A stretch of DNA of 64,000 nt, taken from positions 146,232-210,231 of the forward strand of contig JADLFL010000040.1 in NCBI GenBank assembly GCA_020845575.1. Reading direction: 5' to 3'. Origin of the DNA: Acidobacteriota bacterium (lineage in GTDB: Bacteria; Acidobacteriota; Vicinamibacteria; Vicinamibacterales; Vicinamibacteraceae). The translations under genes and the position numbers were made by a program. Positions 1 to 7,317 of the stretch are shown piece after piece. Numbering within the stretch: position 1 is the first letter of the stretch; each line of letters starts with the position of its first letter. The notes below the pieces were generated by a model. That model worked only from the letters and a program-made list of their open reading frames with translations, was not told where the DNA came from and did not search any database.

Positions 1-249
1 GTCGCGCACTACCACCGCGCACGAGAGCTCCACCGCACGCTCGTCACGCTCGACCACGACTTTCTCGACGACCGCCGCTTCCCGCCCGCCGACAGCCCCG
101 GTGTCATCGTCATCGACACGCCCGACGAGCGTCGCCAGCGGAAGATCCTCGCCGCCCTCGACCCGCAGCTCCGCCCCACCTCCCGCCTCGCCCCACTCGC
201 AGGGAAGAAGCTGCTCGTGCATGGGGACGGACGGAGTAATGCCGAATGA
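1..249 (+). CDS. DUF5615-type PIN-like toxin, C-terminal part
   Basis: An open frame enters from the left edge and stops with TGA at 247-249, giving 82 residues. The stretch LVTLDHDFLDDRRFPP followed by GVIVI resembles the DUF5615 PIN-like family, in which an acidic residue after TLD and the RRFPP turn lie in the nuclease-like core. These proteins are usually toxin-like ribonucleases paired with a DUF433 antitoxin just upstream; that partner would lie outside the window. The N-terminus and first acidic residues are missing only because the window starts here. The assignment is from motif memory, so the family is moderately sure and the activity is inferred. Confidence 0.55.
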   Translation, partial: VAHYHRARELHRTLVTLDHDFLDDRRFPPADSPGVIVIDTPDERRQRKILAALDPQLRPTSRLAPLAGKKLLVHGDGRSNAE

Positions 250-336
250 CGAATGACGAGTGCCTGTCGCGCCGGAGCGCTGCAGGCGCGAAGGCGGGCT
301 GCCCTCTTTTGTCCTGCCATCCGTTACTCTTCCTGA

Positions 337-1530
337 ATGTTGATCCTTGACGGTGCGCATGTGGTCCTGCCTGACAGGGTGTTGAGCCCGGGGCGGATCG
401 TGATCGAAGGGGACCGCATCACCGATGTGGGACCGGGCAAGGAGGGTGGGGCGTTCGCTGGGCGGTGGATCGTGCCGGGATTCATCGACGTGCACGTGCA
501 CGGCGTCAACGGCGAGGACGTGCTGGCAGGGCCGGGACGCGTGGCGCGCGTGGCGATGCACCTGCCGCGGTTCGGCTGCACGTCGTTCACGCCCACCACG
601 TTCGCGTGTCCACCTGCCGAGCTCGAGACGCTCGCGCGCGACATCGAAGCCGCGATGGCGGCACCGGGCACCGAGTCCGCGCGCGTGCTGCCGGCGCACC
701 TCGAGAGCAACTTCATGGCGCCCGAGTACCGTGGCGCGCAGCCGCTCGACGCCTTCGTGCTCCCGCCTGGGGCACCGCCGGAACTGGCGACGCCAGGCAC
801 CGCGACGACGTTCACGGCCGACGACATCATGGCCGTGATCAGCGCTCATCGCGGAGCCATCGGCACGCTGACAGTCGCGCCCGAACTGCCTGAAGGCCTC
901 GCGCTCGTACGGACGCTCGCCTCGCGCGGACACATCGTGTCCCTCGGCCACTCAGGCGCGACGCTGGAGGAAGCGCGTGCGGCGATCGACGCCGGCGCGC
1001 GCCGCGCCACGCACCTCTTCAACCGCATGCCGCCGCTCACGCATCGCGCACCGGGCCTCATCGGCGCCGTCCTGGACGACGACCGCGTGGACGTGGAGCT
1101 CGTGGCCGACGGCTATCACGTGCATCCTGTCGTGATGCGCGCGGCGATTCGCGCCAAGCGTCCCGAGCGCGTCATGGCCATCACCGACGGACTGGCAGGG
1201 GCGGGGCTCCCCGAAGGCTCGCACTTCGAGCTCGGCGGACGCGGCGTGACGGTGCGCGAGCGCGCGTGCTTCCTCGACGATGGGACCCTGGCGGGCAGCC
1301 GGCTGACGATGGATCGCGTGTTCGCGAACCTGGTGGACATGGTGGGCGTGACGCCCCTGGAGGCGGCGATGATGACCGCCACGGTGCAGGCGCGGGCGCT
1401 CGGGCTCGGCGATCGCGGCAGGATCGCGCCGGGCCTGCTGGCCGACGTCGTGGTCCTCGACGACACGTGGCGCGTGCAACAGACGCTCCTGGGCGGCGGC
1501 GTCGTGTACGCGGCGGACCGTCAGGCCTGA
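337..1530 (+). CDS. nagA: N-acetylglucosamine-6-phosphate deacetylase
   Basis: The 397-residue product is full length for NagA, which removes acetate from GlcNAc-6-phosphate in cytoplasmic amino-sugar and cell-wall recycling. It has the amidohydrolase layout: a small N-terminal beta domain, the metal-site motif GFIDVHVHG near residue 50, the HLE motif near residue 125, GHSGAT and ATHLFNRMPPL in the middle, ITDGLAGAG with the catalytic Asp, and GSRLTMD near the end. The C-terminus closes with the usual GRIAPGLLADVVVLD strand. The ATG at 337 follows a short purine-poor leader. It stands alone, with a DUF4097 lipoprotein gene following closely. No sugar kinase or deaminase gene is adjacent. Confidence 0.93.
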   Translation: MLILDGAHVVLPDRVLSPGRIVIEGDRITDVGPGKEGGAFAGRWIVPGFIDVHVHGVNGEDVLAGPGRVARVAMHLPRFGCTSFTPTTFACPPAELETLARDIEAAMAAPGTESARVLPAHLESNFMAPEYRGAQPLDAFVLPPGAPPELATPGTATTFTADDIMAVISAHRGAIGTLTVAPELPEGLALVRTLASRGHIVSLGHSGATLEEARAAIDAGARRATHLFNRMPPLTHRAPGLIGAVLDDDRVDVELVADGYHVHPVVMRAAIRAKRPERVMAITDGLAGAGLPEGSHFELGGRGVTVRERACFLDDGTLAGSRLTMDRVFANLVDMVGVTPLEAAMMTATVQARALGLGDRGRIAPGLLADVVVLDDTWRVQQTLLGGGVVYAADRQA

Positions 1531-1576
1531 CGCGGTGAAACCCGGGTACCGAACCGTCCGTCTACTTCTGACAGCC

Positions 1577-2479
1577 ATGCGACGCCCGCGCATCACCCCG
1601 CTGGCCCTGGCCGGACTGCCCCTCATGCTGGCCGGCTGCATCGTCCATGTCGATTCGGGAGGCTTCACGTCGCGCGACCAGGTGCGCGTGGCCGTCGAGG
1701 GTGTGCCGACGGTCGATCTGTCGACCTTCGACGGGGCCATCGAAGTGCGGTCGTGGAGCAAGGCCGAAGTGCTCGTGGAGATCGAGTCGCGGGCCTCGTC
1801 TCGCGACCTGCTCGATACCATCGACATCGACAGTCGCGGCGACAAGTCCGGCGCCGTGGTCCACGTCACGCTGAAGGACACGGATGGCTGGCGATTCTCG
1901 AAGCACGCGGTGAGCCGGTCGGCGCGGCTGATCGCGACGGTGCCGGCGGAGAGCCGCCTGCGTGTCAACAGCGGCGACGGCTCGGTGCGCGTGGTGCGCG
2001 TGCGCGGCACCATCGAGGCACGCACGGACGATGGGCGCATCGTGATGCGCGAGGTGGGCGGCGACGTCGTGGCCCATACCGGCGACGGGAGCGTACAGGT
2101 CGAGGATGTCGACGGCCGGTGCCGCGTGAGCACGCGCGATGGCAGCGTGCTCGTGGCGGGCCGGTTGCAGGGCGGTATCGAAGCCCGCAGCGGTGATGGC
2201 AGCGTCACCATCCGCGCGGCGTCAGGCACCATCGTCGACGAGGACTGGCACATCGAGACGGGCGACGGAGGCGTGGTGCTCACGCTGCCGGATCCCGTCG
2301 ACGCGCGGCTCGATCTCGAAACGGGCGATGGCCGCATCGCCCTGGCTGGATTCCCGGAGCTTTCGGTTGCCCGCGATGGCGAGCGTCGCCGACGCCTCCA
2401 GGCAGTGCTGGGCGACGGTCAGGCCACCCTGCGCGTCCGCACCTCCGACGGCACCATCAGCCTCAAACGCACGCCATAG
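1577..2479 (+). CDS. DUF4097-family lipoprotein
   Basis: This product of about 300 residues starts with a signal sequence ending in a lipobox (LMLAGC), so it is probably a lipoprotein. I chose ATG 1577 over the GTG at 1535 because it places the signal peptide at the N-terminus. The rest is a run of short parallel-beta-like repeats rich in GDGS and DG turns (for example SGDGSVRVVRVRG and DDGRIVMREVGG), typical of DUF4097/DUF4098 adhesin-like domains. The family is widespread in Acidobacteriota and often found near sigma factor or anti-sigma genes, but none is adjacent here. Its function is unknown. It ends just before a cluster of hairpins facing the convergent queC gene. Confidence 0.8.
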   Translation: MRRPRITPLALAGLPLMLAGCIVHVDSGGFTSRDQVRVAVEGVPTVDLSTFDGAIEVRSWSKAEVLVEIESRASSRDLLDTIDIDSRGDKSGAVVHVTLKDTDGWRFSKHAVSRSARLIATVPAESRLRVNSGDGSVRVVRVRGTIEARTDDGRIVMREVGGDVVAHTGDGSVQVEDVDGRCRVSTRDGSVLVAGRLQGGIEARSGDGSVTIRAASGTIVDEDWHIETGDGGVVLTLPDPVDARLDLETGDGRIALAGFPELSVARDGERRRRLQAVLGDGQATLRVRTSDGTISLKRTP

Positions 2480-2495
2480 TCGGCCGTCCTGGCAC

Positions 2496-2526
2496 TGACG
2501 AACGGGCTGAAGCCCGTTCGCTCCAT
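2496..2526. repeat. Dispersed 31-nt hairpin repeat, copy 1
   Basis: An 8-bp perfect stem (GAACGGGC, loop TGAA, GCCCGTTC; 2500-2507 with 2512-2519) sits just after the DUF4097 stop. A second copy at 21591-21621 is the same across the 31 nt except for a swapped stem pair (C-G to G-C) and one flanking base. The conserved flanks are TGACGAA on the left and TCGCTCCAT on the right. It lies between convergent genes and could act as a transcription terminator, but it lacks a U-tract, so a REP-like mobile repeat is at least as likely. Confidence 0.7.
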
Positions 2527-2561
2527 CCGATGCGGGATGGAACAGCCTGATGCAGATGGAG

Positions 2562-2583
2562 GCCAGGGGTTTCAACCCCTGGC
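2562..2583. terminator. Hairpin at the queC 3' end
   Basis: A perfect inverted repeat (GCCAGGGG, loop TTTCAA, CCCCTGGC) forms a strong GC stem. The loop contains the reverse-strand TGA at 2572-2574 that ends queC, so the hairpin provides the last codons and the stop of that gene. A weaker stem (TCCATCC at 2522-2528 with GGATGGA at 2535-2541) lies beside it. Together with the 31-nt repeat they probably separate the convergent DUF4097 and queC transcripts. No U-tract is present, so the terminator call is an inference. Confidence 0.5.
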
Positions 2584-3264
2584 TACGTACTCCGTCGGAT
2601 CTGATCCAATCGCTTCGACGAAGGCGTCGTGGCGCTCGCGGCATTTGCTGCACGCGCCGCAGTGCAGGTCGCCGACCGGATTCATGCACGACAGCGTGAG
2701 CGCCATCGGCGCGCCGACCACCTGACCCCGACGGATCACGTCGGCCTTCGTCCATTCGCGGTACGGCGTTTCGATCGCGATGCGGTGCGCGAGACCGATC
2801 GACAGCGCCGTTGCCATGGCGTCATAGAACGCAGGCGTCGCATCGGGAAATGGGTTGCCACCGAGTGGCGCCAGCGCGATGCGGGAGATGCCGTTGATCG
2901 CGCAGAAGACGGCGGTCTTGCCGAGCAGCACGATGTTCCGTCCCACGAGGTACACGTCCTCGTCGGGCGTCTCCCAGGCCGGCGGCGTCCCAGCGATCGA
3001 CCAGTGCCCGGGGGCGTACACGTCGCGCACGGATGCGTCGATCAGGTGGAGCGGATCGAGCTGCGCCGCCGCGGGAAACGCCGCGAGCGCGCGTGCGAGC
3101 ATCGCCCGTTCGCCAGCCTCCCAGGCGAGGCCGGACGCCACGTAGATCGGCTGTACGCGGGCGTGCGCCGTGAGATCCGCGGCAAGGACGATGCTGTCGA
3201 GGCCGCCGGAACACAACACGGCCACGCGATCGGCGTGTAAGGTGGTGGGGTGTTCTACAGGCAC
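2572..3264 (-). CDS. queC: 7-cyano-7-deazaguanine synthase QueC
   Basis: QueC converts 7-carboxy-7-deazaguanine to preQ0 with ATP and ammonia in queuosine biosynthesis. The product has the PP-loop signature SGGLDS near residue 19 and the C-terminal zinc cluster SCMNP...HCGACSKC. Length (about 230 residues) fits the family. The open frame extends far upstream without family resemblance. I place the start at GTG 3264, which overlaps by 15 nt the divergent phosphatase gene that begins at 3250. A GTG at 3225 would avoid the overlap but leaves only five residues before the PP-loop. No queD, queE or queF is in the window, so the pathway is scattered. The stop codon lies in a hairpin. Confidence 0.88.
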   Translation of the reverse strand: MPVEHPTTLHADRVAVLCSGGLDSIVLAADLTAHARVQPIYVASGLAWEAGERAMLARALAAFPAAAQLDPLHLIDASVRDVYAPGHWSIAGTPPAWETPDEDVYLVGRNIVLLGKTAVFCAINGISRIALAPLGGNPFPDATPAFYDAMATALSIGLAHRIAIETPYREWTKADVIRRGQVVGAPMALTLSCMNPVGDLHCGACSKCRERHDAFVEAIGSDPTEYVARG

Positions 3265-3915
3265 TTCGTCTTCGACCTCGATGGCACGTTGATCGACTCG
3301 CGTCAGGATCTCGTGGATGCCGCCAACGCGATGCTCGCCACCTATGATGCACCGCCCCTCCCGTCGCAGGCCGTCGTGGCGATGGTGGGCGAGGGCGCCC
3401 GCATGCTTGTGACGCGTGCGCTGGCCGCGGCGCGCGTCGACGCCGACGTCGACGAGGCGCTCGCCCGGTTCATCGACGCCTATGACGCGCGGCTCACGGC
3501 CACCACGCACCTCTACGACGGCGTGGCCGAGACGTTGCGCCGGCTCCACGCCGGAGCCCACGTGTCGGTGCTCACCAACAAGCCGCAGCGGCCGACCGAC
3601 GCCATCCTGGCATCGTTGGGCGTCGCGCCGTTCGTCCATGCGGCTATCGGTGGCGATTCGTCGTACGGCAGGAAGCCCGCGCCCGACGCCCTGCGCGCGC
3701 TGATCGATCGCGCCGGCGCGACTGTGGAAGAGACCCTGATGGTCGGCGACTCGTGGGTGGACGTGGCGACCGCCGTGGCCGCCGGTGTCGACGCGTGTCT
3801 GGTCACTTACGGGTTCGGTTTCGCCGCCGTCGACGCCGAGCACCGCGCGCGGGCCCGCTGGTCCATCGATGCGATCGACAGCCTGCTCCCGCTGATGTCG
3901 GCGCATCAGCGCTGA
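3250..3915 (+). CDS. gph: HAD-family phosphatase, phosphoglycolate phosphatase-like
   Basis: The 221-residue product is a type-I HAD hydrolase. Motif I is FDLDGTLIDS at residues 7-16 with both nucleophile and acid/base Asp, motif II is VLTNKP near 113, the motif III Lys is in GRKPAPDAL, and motif IV is MVGDSWVDV. An all-alpha cap between motifs I and II is typical of Gph, which clears 2-phosphoglycolate. Substrate cannot be proven from sequence; related HAD enzymes act on other small phosphates. It starts at GTG 3250 and is divergent from queC with overlapping 5' ends. It ends next to the convergent DtxR-type regulator gene, with almost no spacer. Confidence 0.85.
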   Translation: MFYRHFVFDLDGTLIDSRQDLVDAANAMLATYDAPPLPSQAVVAMVGEGARMLVTRALAAARVDADVDEALARFIDAYDARLTATTHLYDGVAETLRRLHAGAHVSVLTNKPQRPTDAILASLGVAPFVHAAIGGDSSYGRKPAPDALRALIDRAGATVEETLMVGDSWVDVATAVAAGVDACLVTYGFGFAAVDAEHRARARWSIDAIDSLLPLMSAHQR

Positions 3916-4593
3916 TCACCGCGCGGGCGTCGTGTCGACGAGCACCTTCGACGCCGCGCGCGCGCCGATCACCAGCTGTGGCGCGTCGGTCCCCTGCACG
4001 GCCACGCTGTCGGCAGCCGTGTCTCGCGACAGCACCACGAGCACCTGGCCGGGTACCAGGGCACTCTGTTCCAGGAAGCGGAGGAAATCCGCGTTCTGAT
4101 CGGCGATGCGCGCCACGCGCACCGGCACGCCGAGCGGGCAGTCGGCGAGCGAGTGGTAGCTGCGCTCGTGGACGCCGCCGTCGGCATTCGGGATGGGGTC
4201 GCCGTGCGGGTCGACGGACGGGAAGCCGAGCATCTCGTCCATCCTGCCGATCAGCCGATCGGAGACGGCATGCTCCAGGTGTTCGGCCTCGTCGTGGACC
4301 TCGGCCCAGCTCATGCCCATGACCTCGACGAGGAACAACTCGATGAGGCGATGCCGCCGCAGGACGAGTCCCGCGAGCCTGTCGCCGGCGGGTGTCAGGC
4401 GCACGCCCGCGTACGGCTCGTAGCGCACGAGTCCGGACTCGGCGAGGGCCTTCACCATCGTGGTGGCCGTGCCGGGCACCACGTCGAGCGCGGCGGCGAG
4501 CTGGCCCATGGGCACGAGCGCGTCAGCCGCGATCGCACGCTGCGCGGCGTGGATGGCCTTGAGGTAATTCTCGACGGTGCTGGACGGCAGCAT
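3916..4593 (-). CDS. DtxR/MntR-family metal-dependent transcriptional regulator
   Basis: This 225-residue protein has an N-terminal winged helix (STVENYLKAIH to TATTMVKALAESGLV, about residues 5-60), a dimerisation and metal-binding segment with RHRLIELFL and HDEAEHLEHAVSDRL around residues 75-115, and a C-terminal SH3-like FeoA domain (about 150-220). The HxxxxE and ExxH residues are the usual Mn/Fe ligands. DtxR-type proteins repress metal uptake or activate efflux when metal is bound. The ATG at 4593 overlaps the stop of the glycosyltransferase gene (TGATG), so the pair is probably translated together, although no functional link between them is obvious. No metal transporter is adjacent. 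Confidence 0.88.
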   Translation of the reverse strand: MLPSSTVENYLKAIHAAQRAIAADALVPMGQLAAALDVVPGTATTMVKALAESGLVRYEPYAGVRLTPAGDRLAGLVLRRHRLIELFLVEVMGMSWAEVHDEAEHLEHAVSDRLIGRMDEMLGFPSVDPHGDPIPNADGGVHERSYHSLADCPLGVPVRVARIADQNADFLRFLEQSALVPGQVLVVLSRDTAADSVAVQGTDAPQLVIGARAASKVLVDTTPAR

Positions 4594-5738
4594 CAACCGT
4601 CATATGGTACCTGCGGCGAGGTGCGACAGGCGTCGGCATGGATCGCCTCGAGCCGATCGACCATCGTCTCGACGCCGTACTCGCGACGTGCGGCGGCTTC
4701 GACGGCGGCACCCATCTCGACCCTGTCGTCCCGCGTGATGGCTCGCACAAGCGCTGCTGCCAGCGTGTCGACGGACGCTTCCGTCTGTGCGTCCGGTGAG
4801 TCGAGATCCACTACCTCACCGGCGTTCGCCTTCTCGATCATCTCGGGGATCCCACCCACGCGCGTCGACACGATGGGAAGGCCCGCCAGCATCGCCTCGA
4901 CGATCGCCACGGGCTGGTTGTCGGATCGGGACGGAAGGCAGAACACGTCGGCGGAGAGGAGGATGTCCCACGGGCGCGCGACGTGCCCGAGGAGGCGGAT
5001 GCGCTGGCCGGTGGGATCGGTGCGGCTCGCGAGCGCGCGAAGTTCAGCCGCCATGTCGCCGTCGCCGGCCAGATCCAGCGTCGCACCGGGACACTGCTCC
5101 CACACGAGCGGCATCGCGGCCACGAGGAGATCCTGCCCCTTGCGCATCGTGATCTCGCCGACGCAGATGATGCGGGTGTCGCGCGAACCGGCGCGCGCGG
5201 CCGTGCGGGCGGGGTAGCGCGAGAGATCGAAGCCGTTAGGAATCACGTACACGTGTGGGACACCGGGAAGCGCGGCCACGCGTTGGGCCCAGTCGGTCGA
5301 CGGCGAGATCACGGCCTTCGCCGTGGACATCGCGAGCGCGTCCTGGAGGTCGTAGGCCGCCGGTCGTTCGAGGTTCCAGCCGTGGCATGTCACGACGATG
5401 GCTGGCGCGCCGGACCAGTGCGCCACGGCGCCAGCCACGGCGGTATGCGCGTGCGCGACGTCGCCCGGCGACCAGGCTCCCACCAACGCGCGCAGGCCGT
5501 CGGCCGCGCGTCCGAGGCCCGCCGTGTCGCGATGGAATGTATCTCCGACGACCTGCGTGACGATGCCTCTCCGCTCCAGTTCCGCGACCTGCGCCGGATC
5601 GGACGCCCAGGGGCCTTCGGCATCGGTCGAGAGCGCCACGAGCACGGTGTGTCCACGTTTCGCCTGCTCCGTACACAGATCGACGATGGCGCGGCCGGCC
5701 CCGAGGCGGAGATGCGTCACGACATGGACGATGCGCAT
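4593..5738 (-). CDS. Glycosyltransferase family 4 protein
   Basis: The 381-residue product has two Rossmann lobes typical of GT-B enzymes. The N-terminal lobe starts RIVHVVTHLRLGAGRA, a glycine-rich acceptor loop. The C-terminal lobe has the nucleotide-sugar region (IICVGEITMRKGQDLLV, LAGDGD, IRLLGHV) and the family EX7E-like site in LPSRSDNQPVAIVEAMLAG. The first acidic residue there is Asp in place of Glu, a known variation. It probably transfers a sugar from a nucleotide donor to a lipid or surface glycan at the inner membrane face. It is first in a two-gene unit with the DtxR-type regulator. The donor and acceptor cannot be read from sequence. Confidence 0.88.
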   Translation of the reverse strand: MRIVHVVTHLRLGAGRAIVDLCTEQAKRGHTVLVALSTDAEGPWASDPAQVAELERRGIVTQVVGDTFHRDTAGLGRAADGLRALVGAWSPGDVAHAHTAVAGAVAHWSGAPAIVVTCHGWNLERPAAYDLQDALAMSTAKAVISPSTDWAQRVAALPGVPHVYVIPNGFDLSRYPARTAARAGSRDTRIICVGEITMRKGQDLLVAAMPLVWEQCPGATLDLAGDGDMAAELRALASRTDPTGQRIRLLGHVARPWDILLSADVFCLPSRSDNQPVAIVEAMLAGLPIVSTRVGGIPEMIEKANAGEVVDLDSPDAQTEASVDTLAAALVRAITRDDRVEMGAAVEAAARREYGVETMVDRLEAIHADACRTSPQVPYDG

Positions 5739-5813
5739 GAGCGGCGTCAGTCTCTCACGGCGGCCCGATGCCCGGCGGCCTGGCGGTGCCCGGTGCTGCT
5801 ATTCTTCTCGGCT

Positions 5814-6245
5814 ATGCTCGAGACGGCTGAGGTCCGCAGGCAGCTCACCCATCGGCTCGCCGAGCTCCGCAAGGCGCAGACCCTGCGCCGGACGGCGATC
5901 GACGCCGCGCGCGGTGCGTTCGACGCGGTGCTGGAGCGCGAGATCGCGCCGACCGTGCGTCAGCTCGCGCAGGCGCTGAAGGCCGAGGGCTTCGGGTTCT
6001 CCGTGCAGACGCCAGCGTCGGCCGTCAGGCTCATCTCGGATCGCTCCAGCGACAACATGATCGAGGTCGTACTGGAACTGGGCGGCGCGCAGCCGGCAGT
6101 CGTCGTGCGCAGCGCGTTCGTGCGCGGCCGCCGGCAGATCGAGGACGAGCGCGCGCTGGCAGAGGGCGACGCCATCGCCTCGCTCGACGGCGAGCGCGTG
6201 CTGGCCGTGCTGCTCGACGTCATCGAGCCCTTCATCGAGCGATAG
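5814..6245 (+). CDS. Hypothetical protein, 143 residues
   Basis: I do not recognise this family. The frame opens at ATG 5814, shortly after the divergent glycosyltransferase gene, and is well supported by third-position GC. The protein starts with a charged amphipathic helix (about residues 1-55, rich in Glu, Arg and Ala, probably helical or coiled), then a mixed alpha/beta part with IEVVLELGG and VVVRSAFVRGRR strands, and ends with a Leu/Val-rich helix. There is no signal peptide or membrane segment, so it is probably cytoplasmic. The next gene begins about 230 nt downstream, a spacer in which I see nothing firm. Confidence 0.6.
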   Translation: MLETAEVRRQLTHRLAELRKAQTLRRTAIDAARGAFDAVLEREIAPTVRQLAQALKAEGFGFSVQTPASAVRLISDRSSDNMIEVVLELGGAQPAVVVRSAFVRGRRQIEDERALAEGDAIASLDGERVLAVLLDVIEPFIER

Positions 6246-6474
6246 GACGCGCGGTCCGGCTCCCTGGCCGCACACAGCATCAGGCCGTGTGACGGCAGCA
6301 GCGCGTCACCTGTTCGGCGGCGCGGCAGACGATTCACAAGCGGTCGAGGCTGCCGAGGGACCCTCATCCCCGTGGTGCGGAAGGCCGACCCGCCCGGCCA
6401 CGCGTCGACTTCCGCGGCGCCGTCGGCGTCACAATGACTGCGCGCCGGCGTCCCGGGCGCCTGGAGGTTCACTC

Positions 6475-7215
6475 GTGCGTCATCTGATCCCCTCGCTTTA
6501 CGCCATCACCTGCCTCGCGTCCGTTGCTTCTCCGGCGAGTGCCGATCAGTCACCGTACGCTCCCGACCAGGCCGCCGTACGTACCGTTGGCGACATCGCG
6601 ATCGCGTCGGGCGAGGGCCGCGTGACGCGCGCGGCGGATCAGGCGTTCGTCACGGTCGCCTCCGAAGCGCGCTCGCGTCAGCCGCGTGAGGCGCAGGCGC
6701 AGAACGCCACCGTGGCCGAGGCCATCCGTACGCGTCTCCAGGCCTTCGCACTGCCCGCCGACGCCATCCGCACGCTCAGCGTGAGCATGCAGCCACAGTT
6801 CGACTGGGCCAACGGCAGGCAGACGCTGCGCGGCTACGTCGCCACCAACATGATCGAAGTCCGACTGGACGATGTGACGAAGGTGGGGGAGGTGGTGGAC
6901 GCGGTCGTGGCGGCGGGGGCAACGCGCGTGACGGGCGTGCGCTTCACGCTGAAGGACATGGCGGGAGCGCAGCGCGAGGCGCTCGCGCTGGCATCGGCCA
7001 GCGCGCTCGACCGTGCGCGAGCGATGGCCAGGGGCGTGGGGCGTGACGTCGACCGCGTGATTCGCCTCGACGAGACGGGCAGCAGCCCGATGCCGCCTCC
7101 GCCCGTGATGATGCGCATGGCCGAAGCCGTCAGCGCCGACGCCCCGACAACGCCCGTCACCGCCGGCGACATCGAAGTCCGCGTGTCGGTCACGGTCCAC
7201 GCTGTCATGCGCTGA
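6475..7215 (+). CDS. SIMPL (DUF541) domain periplasmic protein
   Basis: A GTG at 6475 with GGAGG upstream opens a 246-residue protein with a signal peptide (HLIPSLYAITCLASVASPASA). The mature part matches the SIMPL/DUF541 fold: it begins with a strand like IAIASGEGRVTRAADQAFVTV, has NATVAEAIRTRLQAFALPADAIRTLSVSMQPQ split in two repeats, and ends with IEVRVSVTVHAVMR. Family members include the periplasmic protein YggE, linked with oxidative stress, but the molecular role is unknown. It is a single gene placed before the MoaD-MoeB fusion, separated by about 100 nt. A proline-methionine linker (SSPMPPPPVMMRM) precedes the last strand. Confidence 0.85.
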   Translation: MRHLIPSLYAITCLASVASPASADQSPYAPDQAAVRTVGDIAIASGEGRVTRAADQAFVTVASEARSRQPREAQAQNATVAEAIRTRLQAFALPADAIRTLSVSMQPQFDWANGRQTLRGYVATNMIEVRLDDVTKVGEVVDAVVAAGATRVTGVRFTLKDMAGAQREALALASASALDRARAMARGVGRDVDRVIRLDETGSSPMPPPPVMMRMAEAVSADAPTTPVTAGDIEVRVSVTVHAVMR

Positions 7216-7317
7216 CGTATGACACGAGCCGGCCCGAGTCCTGCCGGGGGTTCGCTATGATCGACCGGATGGTCGATCCGGGGCGTTGCGCCGCGGACGC
7301 CCGTGCAAGGAGTTTCC

